Origin: Siniperca chuatsi
Taxonomy: Eukaryota > Chordata > Actinopteri > Centrarchiformes > Sinipercidae
Length of the DNA: 64,000 bases
Reading direction: 5' to 3'
Assembly: GCF_020085105.1 (NCBI RefSeq)
Contig: NC_058053.1
Location: 20,053,388-20,117,387, forward strand
Below, in pieces: positions 1 to 12,500 of this stretch. The translations under genes and the position numbers were made by a program. The number at the start of each line of letters is the position of its first letter. Positions within the stretch are counted from its first letter, which is position 1. The notes below the pieces were generated by a model. That model saw nothing but the letters and a program-made list of their open reading frames with translations. It was not told the origin of the DNA and did not search any database.

Positions 1-310
1 AGTGAGGCACAGCAGAGAGAAACAAGTTTCACCAGGGAATGTACCACCTTATATTACTAATATATGAATAACACATACAGTACATGCTGCTTAAGATGTA
101 TCATAATGCTACATTTCAGATTATGGTTTGTTACATAACTTTTTTATATACAGTTAATGTCCATTAATATTATCTACAATAGTCCAGTGTTTGCAAAGTA
201 AACTAAGTCCACAAAATGACACCCCCTACTGGTGTGTTTTTGTAATCAGTACAGAAATAATCGGCAGGATCAATTTCATAACCTTTCTGATTGTGTGCTC
301 TGCTCTTTAC

Positions 311-589
311 CTTTGTTCCTCATGGTCACTGACTCCTCACGAAAACCTCCATTAACTCCGTTTGAAGCCGCATCCTGCAGGGAGACATGGCAGGGCGCAC
401 GCTAATTAAAGAGGCGCTCGGACAGAAACAAACCAGGAATAAAACTTGATCAAACCTGAGTCAACCTGAGTGATTCTGGGTAACTTACAACGGCTGGGAG
501 GGCGGGGGCCTCTTTGGACGGCAGCATTTCCATGGAAATGCATGAGGTGATATCCAGGTTGGAGTTGACAGTCTTTGTGTCAGGGGAAC
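311..589 (-). CDS. lmo7: lmo7 exons 20-21, last ones in the window
   Basis: Exon 20 (589-489) completes a Ser codon and gives [15 protein letters not shown]...[14 protein letters not shown] corresponds to SPETK just after the PDZ in human LMO7. Its donor is GTAAGT. Exon 21 (374-311) follows a CTGCAG acceptor and gives [21 protein letters not shown], ending in phase 1 at GTAAAG. Nothing coding was recognised in 1-310, which I take as intron; the rest of the gene is off the left edge. Confidence 0.75.
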
Positions 590-3500
590 CTAGAAGTATC
601 AGATGATCCGTACTGGTCAGATTGATGGTCTTATGGCTTTTAAATAGCAGGGAAGGTTGATCTCTGTCCCAGTCTGCATGCAGACAACGCAATGGCAAAA
701 AATGGGATGTGTGTTTGCACATAAAACCACATGTTTTCTGTGCCTGTGTGTATGTAGTATTGGTTCTGTATATGTGAAACCCAACATTTGACACAGAATT
801 GCCTATTTACATAAGAACACTATAAAGCAGGCGACAAGGTTGCTGTTATGGTGTTATAGAGAGCAGCAGGGTGTGACAGAGAAACCACCTTCCCCAGCCA
901 TGCAGCCTATTAAAGCTTTCATAAAACCACACAGTGTTTGTAACAGGCTCACAACCACTGGCCTTCACTAAACTATTTCAACAAGTAGTGTTAGTTCAAG
1001 TGAGCTACTCTGGGTGGTTTATTATTTTTGTAAGATGACACTGACGTATTTGGAATAAGTAAGCCTGTTATACTAACACTGTGAAAACAGCACACTCAGA
1101 GGACCAGGAACCTGAGCTGGACCTGAGCTGGGTTAGTTCTCCACAAGGAAAACACGCATGGATACAGAGAGGAATGCTGATGAGACAGAGAAGGCAGCAA
1201 AAAAGAAGAAACAACCAGTAGGAATAAAAGGAGAAAGAGAAGAATATGGAAAAGACAAGACGAGAAAAACGCACACAGAAAGAAATAAAAACCACTGAGG
1301 TGAACACAATAATAGTCTTCCCTTGTCAGATGAGAAAAAAAATTACAGGTCCTTCACCAGCTGTCATGAGATCATTCATGGATGATTTCACAATAGTTTA
1401 CGGACCAATTTAAAGTGTCAAAACTGTTTAGCAACGCAAGCAGCATAAGCAGCACTGTCAGTTCAGGAATGCAACCCTTTAAGTGGTTCAATTCAATCTC
1501 ACGCAAGCAAACACACACACATGAAACACACATACACACTCAGATCACTCACTGTTCTTGCCATGACGGCGTATATCCATGACCAGACTGCCCTCCTGCA
1601 GAGACTCCTCCATGCAGGACTTCCAGTCTGTGTAGCTCATTTCTGCCACCTGGTGCCCGTTCACTGTCAGCACCTCGTCTCCGGCCTGAAGCTGGCACAT
1701 CTCTGCCGAGCTGCCTGCACGAGACAAAAACGTCATTAGCAGCAAAGAAACTACCAAATTCTACCACTGCAGTGGCCTGGTTGGTTATCATAAGAGCCAT
1801 TATTCTTGCATGAAACAGTGGTTGTTGTAATTTCACTGAAATTGAATTTACAAGAAATTATGAGAACATGTAGGACTGACTTCTAATACAGTTTTTATTC
1901 TCACCAGTATAATCCTCCACATATAACATTCACAGTTAGACAATTCAATTCTATATCTGTGGCTTGACATGAGAATCTTCATTCACTGATGTAAAAGAAT
2001 CATATTACAATAATACAACAAGAATTTTGATGAAAAAACCTAGAGCAAAGTGATTATTTTGAGCTTTTTGACAATGACATTTTTACTTGCACGTTACTCT
2101 TTTATAAAAGCAGTTTTTCATTTGGATTATTTTAGATAGAAATGTAAGCTACTAAGAGTCACAAACTTCTTTTCTTTTCACTACCACCAAGTGAAACAAG
2201 ACAGGACATATATTACATATTTACTATATTTCTTTTATTAACAATGTGGTATACAATTTTGATTATGATTTTGTGCTGCATGGCTTACTGTTCATGTTTA
2301 ACGTGCGATATAACCATTTTACCAACTTTTAAACTATTTCTATTAACATCCTATTAAGATATAATTACTATTACTCATTGCTCTGCATGGCTGATGTGTG
2401 CAAAAGGTTCTGTTGCTCTATACTGCTTTGCATAGTGCGTGCTGAATATGGTCATTGAACTGTTGCATTTGCTTCTTCCTGCTGCTTTGCATGATATGGC
2501 CTATGCATGCTGATTTTGTTGCTTTTGTTGTCATTTGGGCATCTAACTGTCTTACGGTTATTTTTCTTAACCTGTCACTTCACTGGTTTTAGAACATCTC
2601 TCGAGGGACTGCAGTTGAAAATTAGCCAGCTGGCTAACACTGACACATTTACAGAAACGTTGATTAATGTGTGTTGTCCTTATAAATAAAGAAAATATAC
2701 ATAACACAATGGGTGATTTGATAAGGTTGACACGATACATACAACGACTATAGCGGACAAAGTTATGCTTAAGTAAACTTTAGGAAACTGGTGTGACAAA
2801 GCTAGAGTTCATGTATTGATGTGGGGTGTGTGTGAAACCTTAGTAAATTTCACGAGACACTGTGAAAGTGGGAAAATCTCAGTAGAAAGAGAGGCTCAGA
2901 CCCAGCAGATCTGACCCAGATAGATGCTGCCCTACATAGGTCTGGCATCGCCACTGCAATGGACTCGAAACCTTGCTGACGACTAACCAGCAGTGCAAGG
3001 CTGTAAAATATAACAGCACTGGTTTCCATTACATACTGTATCCATACCACTGTACTATATCTGTGAATACGTCAGTCAGCTTTAGTGAAAATATGACTAA
3101 GTGATCTTTTTCCACTGGTTTAACCACTGAGAATGTTGGAGTTTAAGGTTGCCAGTTTGGCTGACCAGCACACAGTATATTTGGAAGGTGAATAAAGCTC
3201 TACCCATACAATTCAAATCCCATTGAAGGTATTTTTCTCAACTGTCTCTGCTGTTACCTGGCTGGATGGACGTGACGCGAGCTCCTGTCGAGTCCCAGGA
3301 CGCCTGGAAGCCAAAGTCTCTGCTGCTGTTGGGCTTCTGGTTCAGGCTGATCCGCATCTCGCATTGGTTCTCCTAGAAAACAAACACCAACACGGGAATA
3401 GAGATGAACAACAACTATTCACATACACAAAACAGCTTTAAGTGCAGAAATGTGGTCCTGACTTTCCATCGCTCTGGATCAGCATGTCAGGTTGTGTGCC

Positions 3501-6500
3501 TGTGTGTACGCAGGCCTGCTTTGGCAAGAAAGCCTTGTATTAATCATTTATGGCTGTTGATTAAATTCCAACCTGTTGCTATTCTTTAATTCCTGCAGTA
3601 CAGCACACATTTTTAGGCAACTTTTACATAAGAAAAGAGGTTGAAGCAAAAATCTGATTTAATGACACATTTGGGTTCACTAATTATTTACCACAAAGCT
3701 ACAAATACATTCACTGACTGTTCATATTGTCAGTATTTAATATGATTTGTGTAACAAACACATTCATTATTTTTCAATGCCTTAAATATACAAGCTGATC
3801 TGTTCAGTCAACAGTAGGTAACTTGAGTACCTGGCTGGTTTCTTTGGCTGGGGCAGGAATGACTGGGGCTTCGCTCTTGACCTGAGGAGCGACAGGTGAA
3901 ACACTCTGAATGGAAGTGATGCTCTTTGCTGTGGTCTCGTCTTCTTCCTCCTCCTCTTCTTCACTGCTGCGGGCCGAGCTGGACTGAGAGTGAGTCTCGT
4001 CCTCAGAGGTCATAAACTGGTGATAGCGGCTCGGCACAGACGACTTCTTAGAAGCATCGACGCCGCCATTGACACGCTTGTGAGAGTCGTCCGTCTGTAC
4101 GGGACGAATGCAGATTTTCAAGAAATGCAGAGATTGAGTCTTAAGAATAAGATAACGTAAATTGAACTTGAATAACACAGGGCTGTTGATTACAAAATAA
4201 TCAATTTAAATCTGTAAAAGACCTTAGAATGGGGGGAAATCAGCTAGGGAACATGTCAACTCTTTAAGTGACTGTGAAACTGTTTCAAGAGTCTTCACAT
4301 TCTTCACCTGACAGTCACTAACTGATCTGATTAAACAAAATGTATTTTCTTTCATTTACTATAACAGTAATGATTGCTGATGAGGGAGGCTGAAAATAGC
4401 AGCCCTTGTAGTTGAGTTAGCATTATAAAAACAGTAGCTTCATCCATTATTCACACAGTAATCAGATCAGACTCTTGGGTAACATTGATGTACTCAAAAC
4501 TATTAACACTGTACCTGACCAACAAGACAAAGATTTCTTACTGCCCAACGAACACTGTCTCCTCCTGCCCTCTAGATGTCCTCCAGCCCCTTGTGCTGCA
4601 CTAGTAGTTTGTATTTAGTTGTAGAATGATCTAGTACTCACTGTAAAGGCTCTGGGAAGTGAGGTGAGGCGGGACGACTGGGTCCCGAAGGGCCTTGGCG
4701 TGACAACTGAGGTTAGACGTGCGCTATCCGATCTCTGGTAGCTCCTGGGGAGGGAGGTGGAAACCTGAGACACCCCGGGAGGCTTGGGTTCCATTGAGCT
4801 GAGCTGTGGTTGTTGTTTGTACAGAGAACCAGAGGAGGGGGCCCCCACCTCAGTCTGTGTGCCCGACAATGGGCGCCTTGGCTCGGGCACCTTTTGCATG
4901 GAGCTAGAAGAGGGGACAATGGTTGTGGTCTTCTCTGTCTTGACAGTGCTAGTGTGTTCTAAGACTGGACTCCTCTGTGAAGGTGCAGCTGCTGGAGACT
5001 GGGATCTGTGGAAAGATCTGCGGCTGGTGGGAGTGATGGCGGTTGTGGCGTCGCTGCCTGCAGGATGGTCCACAATGTCAACTTCCTGTGAGGTGGGAGG
5101 GGAAGCAGCCCTGCCAGTAGCTGGGGAAGCAGCGGGGGGTTTGTCCTCTTTCAGAGGGCATTCAAAGGAATAGTAAGGGGTGTCAATAGTGTAGCTCCTG
5201 GTAGGAAGGGTTTGGGTACGTGGGAAAATGACAGGTTTCTCAAATACGTCCTCACCGTCGTCCAGGTAAGAGAGAGATCCGAGACGACCACCAACGCTGT
5301 TCTTTACTTTATTTTCTCTGTGGACCGGACAGAGGAGGAGATGGGGGATGTGATAAAGAGGTAAATAAGAAAAAAGTGGACAGTGATGGGTAAAATTACA
5401 GATGACAAGTGAAGTGGAGGAAAAGAGAAAGAAGAGCACAGGTTGAAAAGAGGAGGGTAGAGAGAGGTGGGGCAAAAAAAGGGGAGGCAGGTTGTAAGCC
5501 ATGATTAGATTACACTTTCACACTGACTGAAGGCACATTCACTCCTGCACAAATAATCCTGTAGTCTCTGTGTTTAATACCGCAAAACTTCTCATGTGCA
5601 CTTTTTCTTTTATTACCTTAGCAAAGGATCTCCCTCCGTGGGTAAAAAAGGGTAACAGAGGAATAAATTCAGTGTGTCTTGCTTTTCAATAAAAACCATG
5701 ATCATAAAATAAAATAAATTCTATAGCATTAAATTGCTCTTACCTCTCCTCTTGCATCTCCTTGAAGGTCTTGGAGATTCTGTTGCTGCTGTACGTGATC
5801 TGCTCTATCTTCTCCCTTTCCTCTTTCTTCTTCACTATATCAGAGTTGACACTCCTGCGCCGGCTCTTCCATTTGCTCAGGTCCTGCAGCAAAAGTAAGC
5901 CCAGATCACCTCATGCACCATTTCGTAACAATTCAGCTTGGAGCTAGATAAAGCAGACTGGTTGTGTTGCATGGCTAACTGTACAGCTGAAGGGAATGAA
6001 GTTGGGAAGGAGAGAGAAAGACAAAAAAAAAAAAGAAAGTGCTACATTTGAAGGTGTTCTATTTGTGTGCTTTAGGCTCCTCCCGGCTCACCTCCCCTGT
6101 GTATTGGGGACTGTGTGACCTAAATGCTGCTTTAAGACTCCATTATTTTGCCATGACACCAATCAGACTGCTGACAGATGCCCCACTGTCACGTCCAGTC
6201 ATATATATTATGTGGATAACTTTTCATCACTCTTAATCTTTCTACCTAAGAATGAACACTTAGATCACTGGTGTTCAAAAGTGGAGCACCACTGCCCTGT
6301 GAAAAGTATTTTCCAGGAATAACTTACACCTCGAGTTTTATATGGATTAAGTCTAGTTATTTTTGTTCTGCGGTCTCTGTCTTGCATCTGACATCTGACT
6401 GTATAACATCATAACACCACTTCACATTAATTATATTATTAGTATTTACAGTATGTGGTGTTTCCTGCCACAAACACTGTGATTTGCAAATGAGGACAGT

Positions 6501-9500
6501 CCATTGCCAGAGGGCAGTGCTGCACCAATCAGTGTCTGCCCCCGTCTCTGGCTTCCATCTAAACAGCTCTCTTTTCACCCTGTGACTGCACCACAACACC
6601 TGCTTTCCTGATTGTCGCACAGATCCCATAGATCATGTGCTCACTTTTCACTGCTGTGTTGGGAACAAAACTTCTTTCTGCCATCTTTCTGCCAGAGTCA
6701 GCTTGTCTTGATTCGTATAACGAAAATGGTGGGGAGCAAACCGATATCCTCGAGCGTATGTGTGCAGTACACCTATCAGTTATACTCACATCCTGCCACT
6801 TATCCTCACTGTTCTTTATCTGCTCACGATACTTCTGCAGCTCTTCGTAGCGAGCCTGCCGGATGATGGTAGGGTCGACCTGGATATCGCTTGTTGATTT
6901 ACTCCTGTGGAAAGAAAGAGTTTTTAAAAAATGACCCGGGCATCAGCAGCTCAAATGAGAAGTTGAGGGGACCTTTAGTTTGCACATCCGGGTAGGAGCT
7001 TTACACAAGGTAAAAAAAGTTTGCAAAATCCAAAATTTTTATTCCACTCCAAGTATGAATGCACCATTTCTGTAGTCAGGTCTCACTTGAGACCAATGAG
7101 ATCTCGATCTCAATGTATCTTCCTGATTAAATAAAGTAGAAAATATTTGTTGCTGATGCTGAAATTAAATTGGATTAAACCTTTAACCTGTAAGCATTAT
7201 TAGTTTGCAAACACAGCACACGGGTCAACGTCAACCACAAAAAACTCAGTGGAGTGATTTAAGCTCAGTGGGTTAGTAACAGGTATCACGCCGTCATGCA
7301 AAAGAGCAAAGTCACTCAAAGCAAACAGCCTTTAGAAAAATACACTCTTCGTTCTCACTTACCTGTTAAGATTTACAGTATCAGTGTCTGATATTGCTAT
7401 CAGGGTGCTTAGGCCAGTGCTCAGCCATAACTCTGACTGGGACACAGTACAGTTTAGGTAAATGACCCAGCGTAATGCCTTTGTGTGCATCTTTTCACTT
7501 TGTTGCTTAGTCAATAGAGCTTTGTGGTGCAACAAGCCCCCCACCCCACACCCCAACCCTGAACTTGGCCCTGTGCCATACAATACACTGTGTTGTGTGT
7601 CAGCATTTAGCAGCTAGAGGGTGAGAACAGCAGCACAAAAGCGGGAGGCGGTGAGGTGCGACTGTAAGAGGCCAGAGCAAATGCAAACGTGCCACATTCC
7701 TGGGAGCTCGTATCAACTCACCCGTCGATACTCTCTTGCATTTGCGGCTGTCTAGGAAACCAGAGAGATCCACAGACAATAAAGTCACATTTCTGCAGGG
7801 CATTTGACAGTGAGTCTGACAATGGTCTGGTCAAGAGCTTGAGGCCAATTAGTGAATCTCAGACCAGGTCATCCCCAGGTGGTGGGCTTCAAATGTTTGT
7901 ATACATAGCTAAAACATGACTCTGCTGGTTTTCACGTTATACGATGAATTTATTAGAGTTTAAGGTCTGTATATAGTAGGCTTAGGCGTAGTATCACCTT
8001 TCCTTTCCCTGACATTTGGCTGGGGAGGTGTGTAGACATGTATCTTTTTCTAAACAATGCTGCCTTTCTGGAAACTCCAACATGATGTCACTGGAAACAT
8101 GGCTTTACATATGGAAGTGAAGTAAATCCAGATGGCCTTGACTCAGGTTAAATGGTTGCTTTGTGCGTCCTTGTGTGTGTCTTTTCATGTGCAAACACTG
8201 CAATACAGATTTGTGTTCAGGTTACTATGGAGTCTACAAGTCGCATCTTCTTTCAGAGCTGTGGGGAATTTCTATAGGCTTTCATGTCGACTCAACAGAC
8301 AAGACTACATTTAACAGCCCTGCTTGGTGCTGTCAGTGTGTTCAGGACGTTATGTTTAAATATTACTCAGGCTTGAACCTTTCCACACTCTCATACTGCT
8401 GCACTTTGAGCTTTACATGTCAGTGTGAAGTTCCTTCTGCTGAGAAAAACAACATTGTACTGGTCAGATCCATGTTACTGTAGGTGTTAGGTGAGGTCAA
8501 GGAATGGCCAATTCAAGGCACTCCATCACAAGGTCATGAAGTCTCTTATTTTCTTTATTAAGCTTGAATATTTTTTCCATTCACAGGCAAACTCGGTCTG
8601 ATAGGAAAACAAAACCAAAGATAAAATGCAGAATTTGGGTCTGTTTAACAGTGCTCATGATGTACCAAACAATTTGTTAATGATGTCGGGGATTTGTGTA
8701 GTTTTGTTCAGAAATCACACTTCAAAAACACAGTAGCAGTAAGTTCAATGTACAGTCTGACCATCCACTCAGCATTTACATACCATGTGTTGCTAAGGTA
8801 AAATAAACCATATAGCCATCATGGCATAGGGCCTTTCATTACAGTTTTTTCTGACTGGAAAAATACTCTTTCAATCTTGAGGTAACACCAAACATTTAAA
8901 ACAAGTTCTGAGCTGTTGCTGCTCCTTCATTGCAGTTTGTGTTGAAATACTCATGACTGATCCAATGAATGCAGACGGCTTAATTGGATAGAACTCCCAT
9001 CTGTGACCACTTCACTATCAGACAGAAAATATTTCAAGACTGAAATGGCACTTGTGAGTTTTCACAGAAACAATAAAAACACAAAAAATGGAAGAAAAAG
9101 TCTAACAGGCACTGTTACAGCAATCTGCTTTATTACAACTTCAGAGCAGCCAGTCTCTCCACCATAAGCCTCTTCTTATATCTTAGCTGACTGGCTTCCC
9201 TGATAGCCTGCCATCTCTGCAGGTCATCTTCACTACAGGAAGAAGGTACTGAGATCTGATTGGCTGATGGGCCTCTCTGGGAGCTCTGATCAGAACTAAC
9301 TCCAAATTTCCGGACAAGCATGTCGTCTGTTTTAGGACGCGTCTCCTTCTCAACCTGATTCTGTTTATTTGCTGCTGCTTCCTGGGTCAGAGGACATGGG
9401 GGGCACAAGAGTCTGGCCTTGAGATCAGGAGGCAGAGCCCATGGCTCTGGGATGGGCATAGGGGCATAGTTGTCAGGGGCTCCTGAGAGTGGCCGCTGTT

Positions 9501-12500
9501 GCTGAGCCTGCAGGGTTTTCTCCTTACGATAAACCACATCGTCCTGCTCGATATCAGGGAAATCGCTCTCCTCAGTGCTGCCACGGCAGTGTTGTTGGGT
9601 GATGATGTTGAGCTGCGGCTCGGATGTGTAGAGACGGCGGTTGGCAGACAACTGAGTCTTCATCATAGCCAAATCTATGTTGGACTGGAAGGCCAGGGTT
9701 CGCCTAGCAAACATGTCATCATTCTCCAAGTCAGGGTTAATGCTCTCATAATCAAAGAGGTCTGGGGACTCCCGGGGGTCTTGACGCCCCAGGAGGGGCC
9801 ACCTCTCACATTTGACCAGTCTGGGACCCGAGGTGGGGTCCACTGGGGCGAACACCAGAGGGGGGGTCTCTAACAGAGGGGGCTGTATCTTGGGGAGCTG
9901 TGGGAGATTATGAGGTTGGATATGAGGACTGCAGGGTGGGCAAAAGGAGAGAAAAGGACAGAGAGGTGATGAGTGCATGCATGTGAACCGGATCAAAGAG
10001 CAAGAAAAGGAGGAAGAGATACGTCAAGCAGCCATAGTGGTGATATCTGATTCAAACAGATGTTGATCAAATCAGGATTTTACAATCACCCTGATACGAA
10101 ACGAAACAGAGATGCTATTTTGCTATTAAAAAAAGTCTTCACTAGAATAAGCTGTAATAAAAATAGGATAATGCTGAGACACAGCCTATTTTCTACTAAG
10201 GTCATTGCAGGCAAACAGCGTTATAAAGCAAGTTAGGGCAACCTTCCGTAGCTTGACACTGTATTTTATCATTAGTATATTAGAAAGCAGCTTATCAGAA
10301 ATTCAGCCCTAACAGGAACCAATTATATTTCTCCTATAAAATCCGGATGTTCTAAAACATTCCTTCATTGTCACAATCATGCAGCTGTATCGACCTTTTC
10401 CCCACAACAACGGTGGTGTGATCTGAGGCCTCATGTGTGTGGGAGTGAGAGGGAGAGGTGCCGGAGGGAGAGGGGGCAGAGGAGAGCCAAGGACTGATGT
10501 CACAGTCTGAATCATCTGACGAAGAGCCCGACTTCTTATGGCTACAGCCGAGGACAGGGGACAGCAAGGTGGACGAAGGACAGGGGACAGAAGCAGAGAG
10601 AGGGTAAAAGGGAAAGATAGAAGGCAATAGTAGGGAAAGAGAAAGAAAAGTAAGTGGGAAGAAACGATACAGAAAATGCAGTGAATGACAGAACACCAAA
10701 TGTTGAATTTTAGGACCTAAATGGTTAAATTGGCATGCAAAATCCAATGTGTCTGGTAGAAAAGTAAGAAAAGATTGTGCAAGAAGCAGGGAATAAATTT
10801 CATGATATTGCTACTCTGTAGAATATTATATACACAGATTTAAAGTATGCTGGATTTGAATGCCCTCACACACCTGAAGCCTTGCATCTTCTTGTACCAG
10901 GGTCTCCTCTGAGAGCCCAGTTTGATCTTCTGTATGTGAATGTCTTCTTCGGGGGTCCAAAACTTTGGTAAGAACTTGTCATGAGATACACTGCCAGCAG
11001 GCTGGGGTTTGACGCCCATCTTGCGGGCGTAGACATCATCTTGGATGGGGTCAGCATAGCCCACCTCATCGTCTTCATCCTCAGAGTCATGGTATATCTC
11101 CCTGAACAGGCTGTCAGTGGGCACGGCCTGGTGGTGGTTCAACCTCACACAGCCGTCCTGGGGGGGCTGCATTTCCCCACTGTTGATCCCGCTGCTGCTC
11201 AAGAGAGACAGCCAATCATACGTGTCAAAAGAATTTTTCAGCAACAGTACAGCACGCCAGTCACGCAAAGAGGAGCATATTCCTCGAGCACAACAAACTC
11301 AAATGAGATGACGCAAGGATTAGCAAACCAATGCAAGCTCAAAACCAAACTGTAAAGGAGGCAAAAATTGATTTGAGGAGTTATGTTGCCAACTCAAATC
11401 ACTCCTCCAAGCTCATAAAATTCAGAAGGTGCAAATAAGGACGTGCTGCAGCTAAAATCTCAAAACAATTCAAACAGAAACCAACAAACTGAAGACTTGT
11501 TAGAGGCAGCATACTACGACCAAAGATGTAGCTCATGGTTACAATTAACCATGCAAACTGAGGGTATGAGAAGCGTTCTAGTTTGCTCTCTTCAGGCAGG
11601 CACATCAAAGTCACACTGTTGCTTCATGTTCTCTGACCTGAGGAAGGTCACATTATGTTGAGGGGCAACATTGGGAGTCATAGTGACCTTAGGCCAGGGG
11701 CCCCCTCTACCCCCAGATGCCCTTCCCGCTGCCAGGGGACTGATAGGCACGGCAAAGTTGGTGGGAGGAGCTGGGGAGGGGCTGTGGAAGCGTCTGCTGG
11801 CCAGGTCATCCAGAACAAGGTCAGGGTCCGGTCGATCTGCGTCCGAGTCACTGCCACTTTCATACTCGTAGGCCCACTGTAGATGAGCCGCAGGCGAAGC
11901 ACTCTGGGACACTTGACTGTCGCCATAGCGGTCAGAGGAACGCCTTGTTTCACTGAGGTTGTCATTCCACAGCAAAGCAAAATGAAACAACACCAGTACA
12001 CACCACCATTGACCATTCGCAGACAACACAACAGCACCACAAACATCAACAGTGATGAGAGAGGAGACAATGTAAACTTCAGGCATTGGAAGCACAAACC
12101 AAGGATTTGGGTATGTGGACAACACTACAAAAAATAAAAGGCATAATAACTTATTAATTAGCCAAGATAAGAAACAGCACAGATTAAAGTGTTTACTGTT
12201 GAGTGTAACAGTACTGTACCTAGTGAGTGTGCCTTCATCCTCTGTGTATGTGGGGTTGGCCCAGCTGCGCCGACTGTCCTCAGTGCGTTCAGCTCGTTTC
12301 TTCCTTAACGGAGCAGGCACGTAGCCTGAGGGTTTGTCTTTAGTGGGCAGGAACTGATTAAACTGGATGCTGGCCTTGGGTGTGATGCTAACCGACCGGC
12401 GGTAACTGAGAGAGTCCTTGTTCTCAGCCATCCTCAAGACAGAGTCTGCCTCAGTATCACTGCAACAACCTGGAGCATAGACAGAACAGGAGAGGAGGGA

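Noticed and set aside
10309-10394. Read-through of lmo7 exon 11 to a stop (ending NEGMF).
   Set aside because: The phase-correct donor AAAAG/GTCGAT links to exon 12; the extension has no poly(A) signal. Kept only as a doubt about that weak donor.
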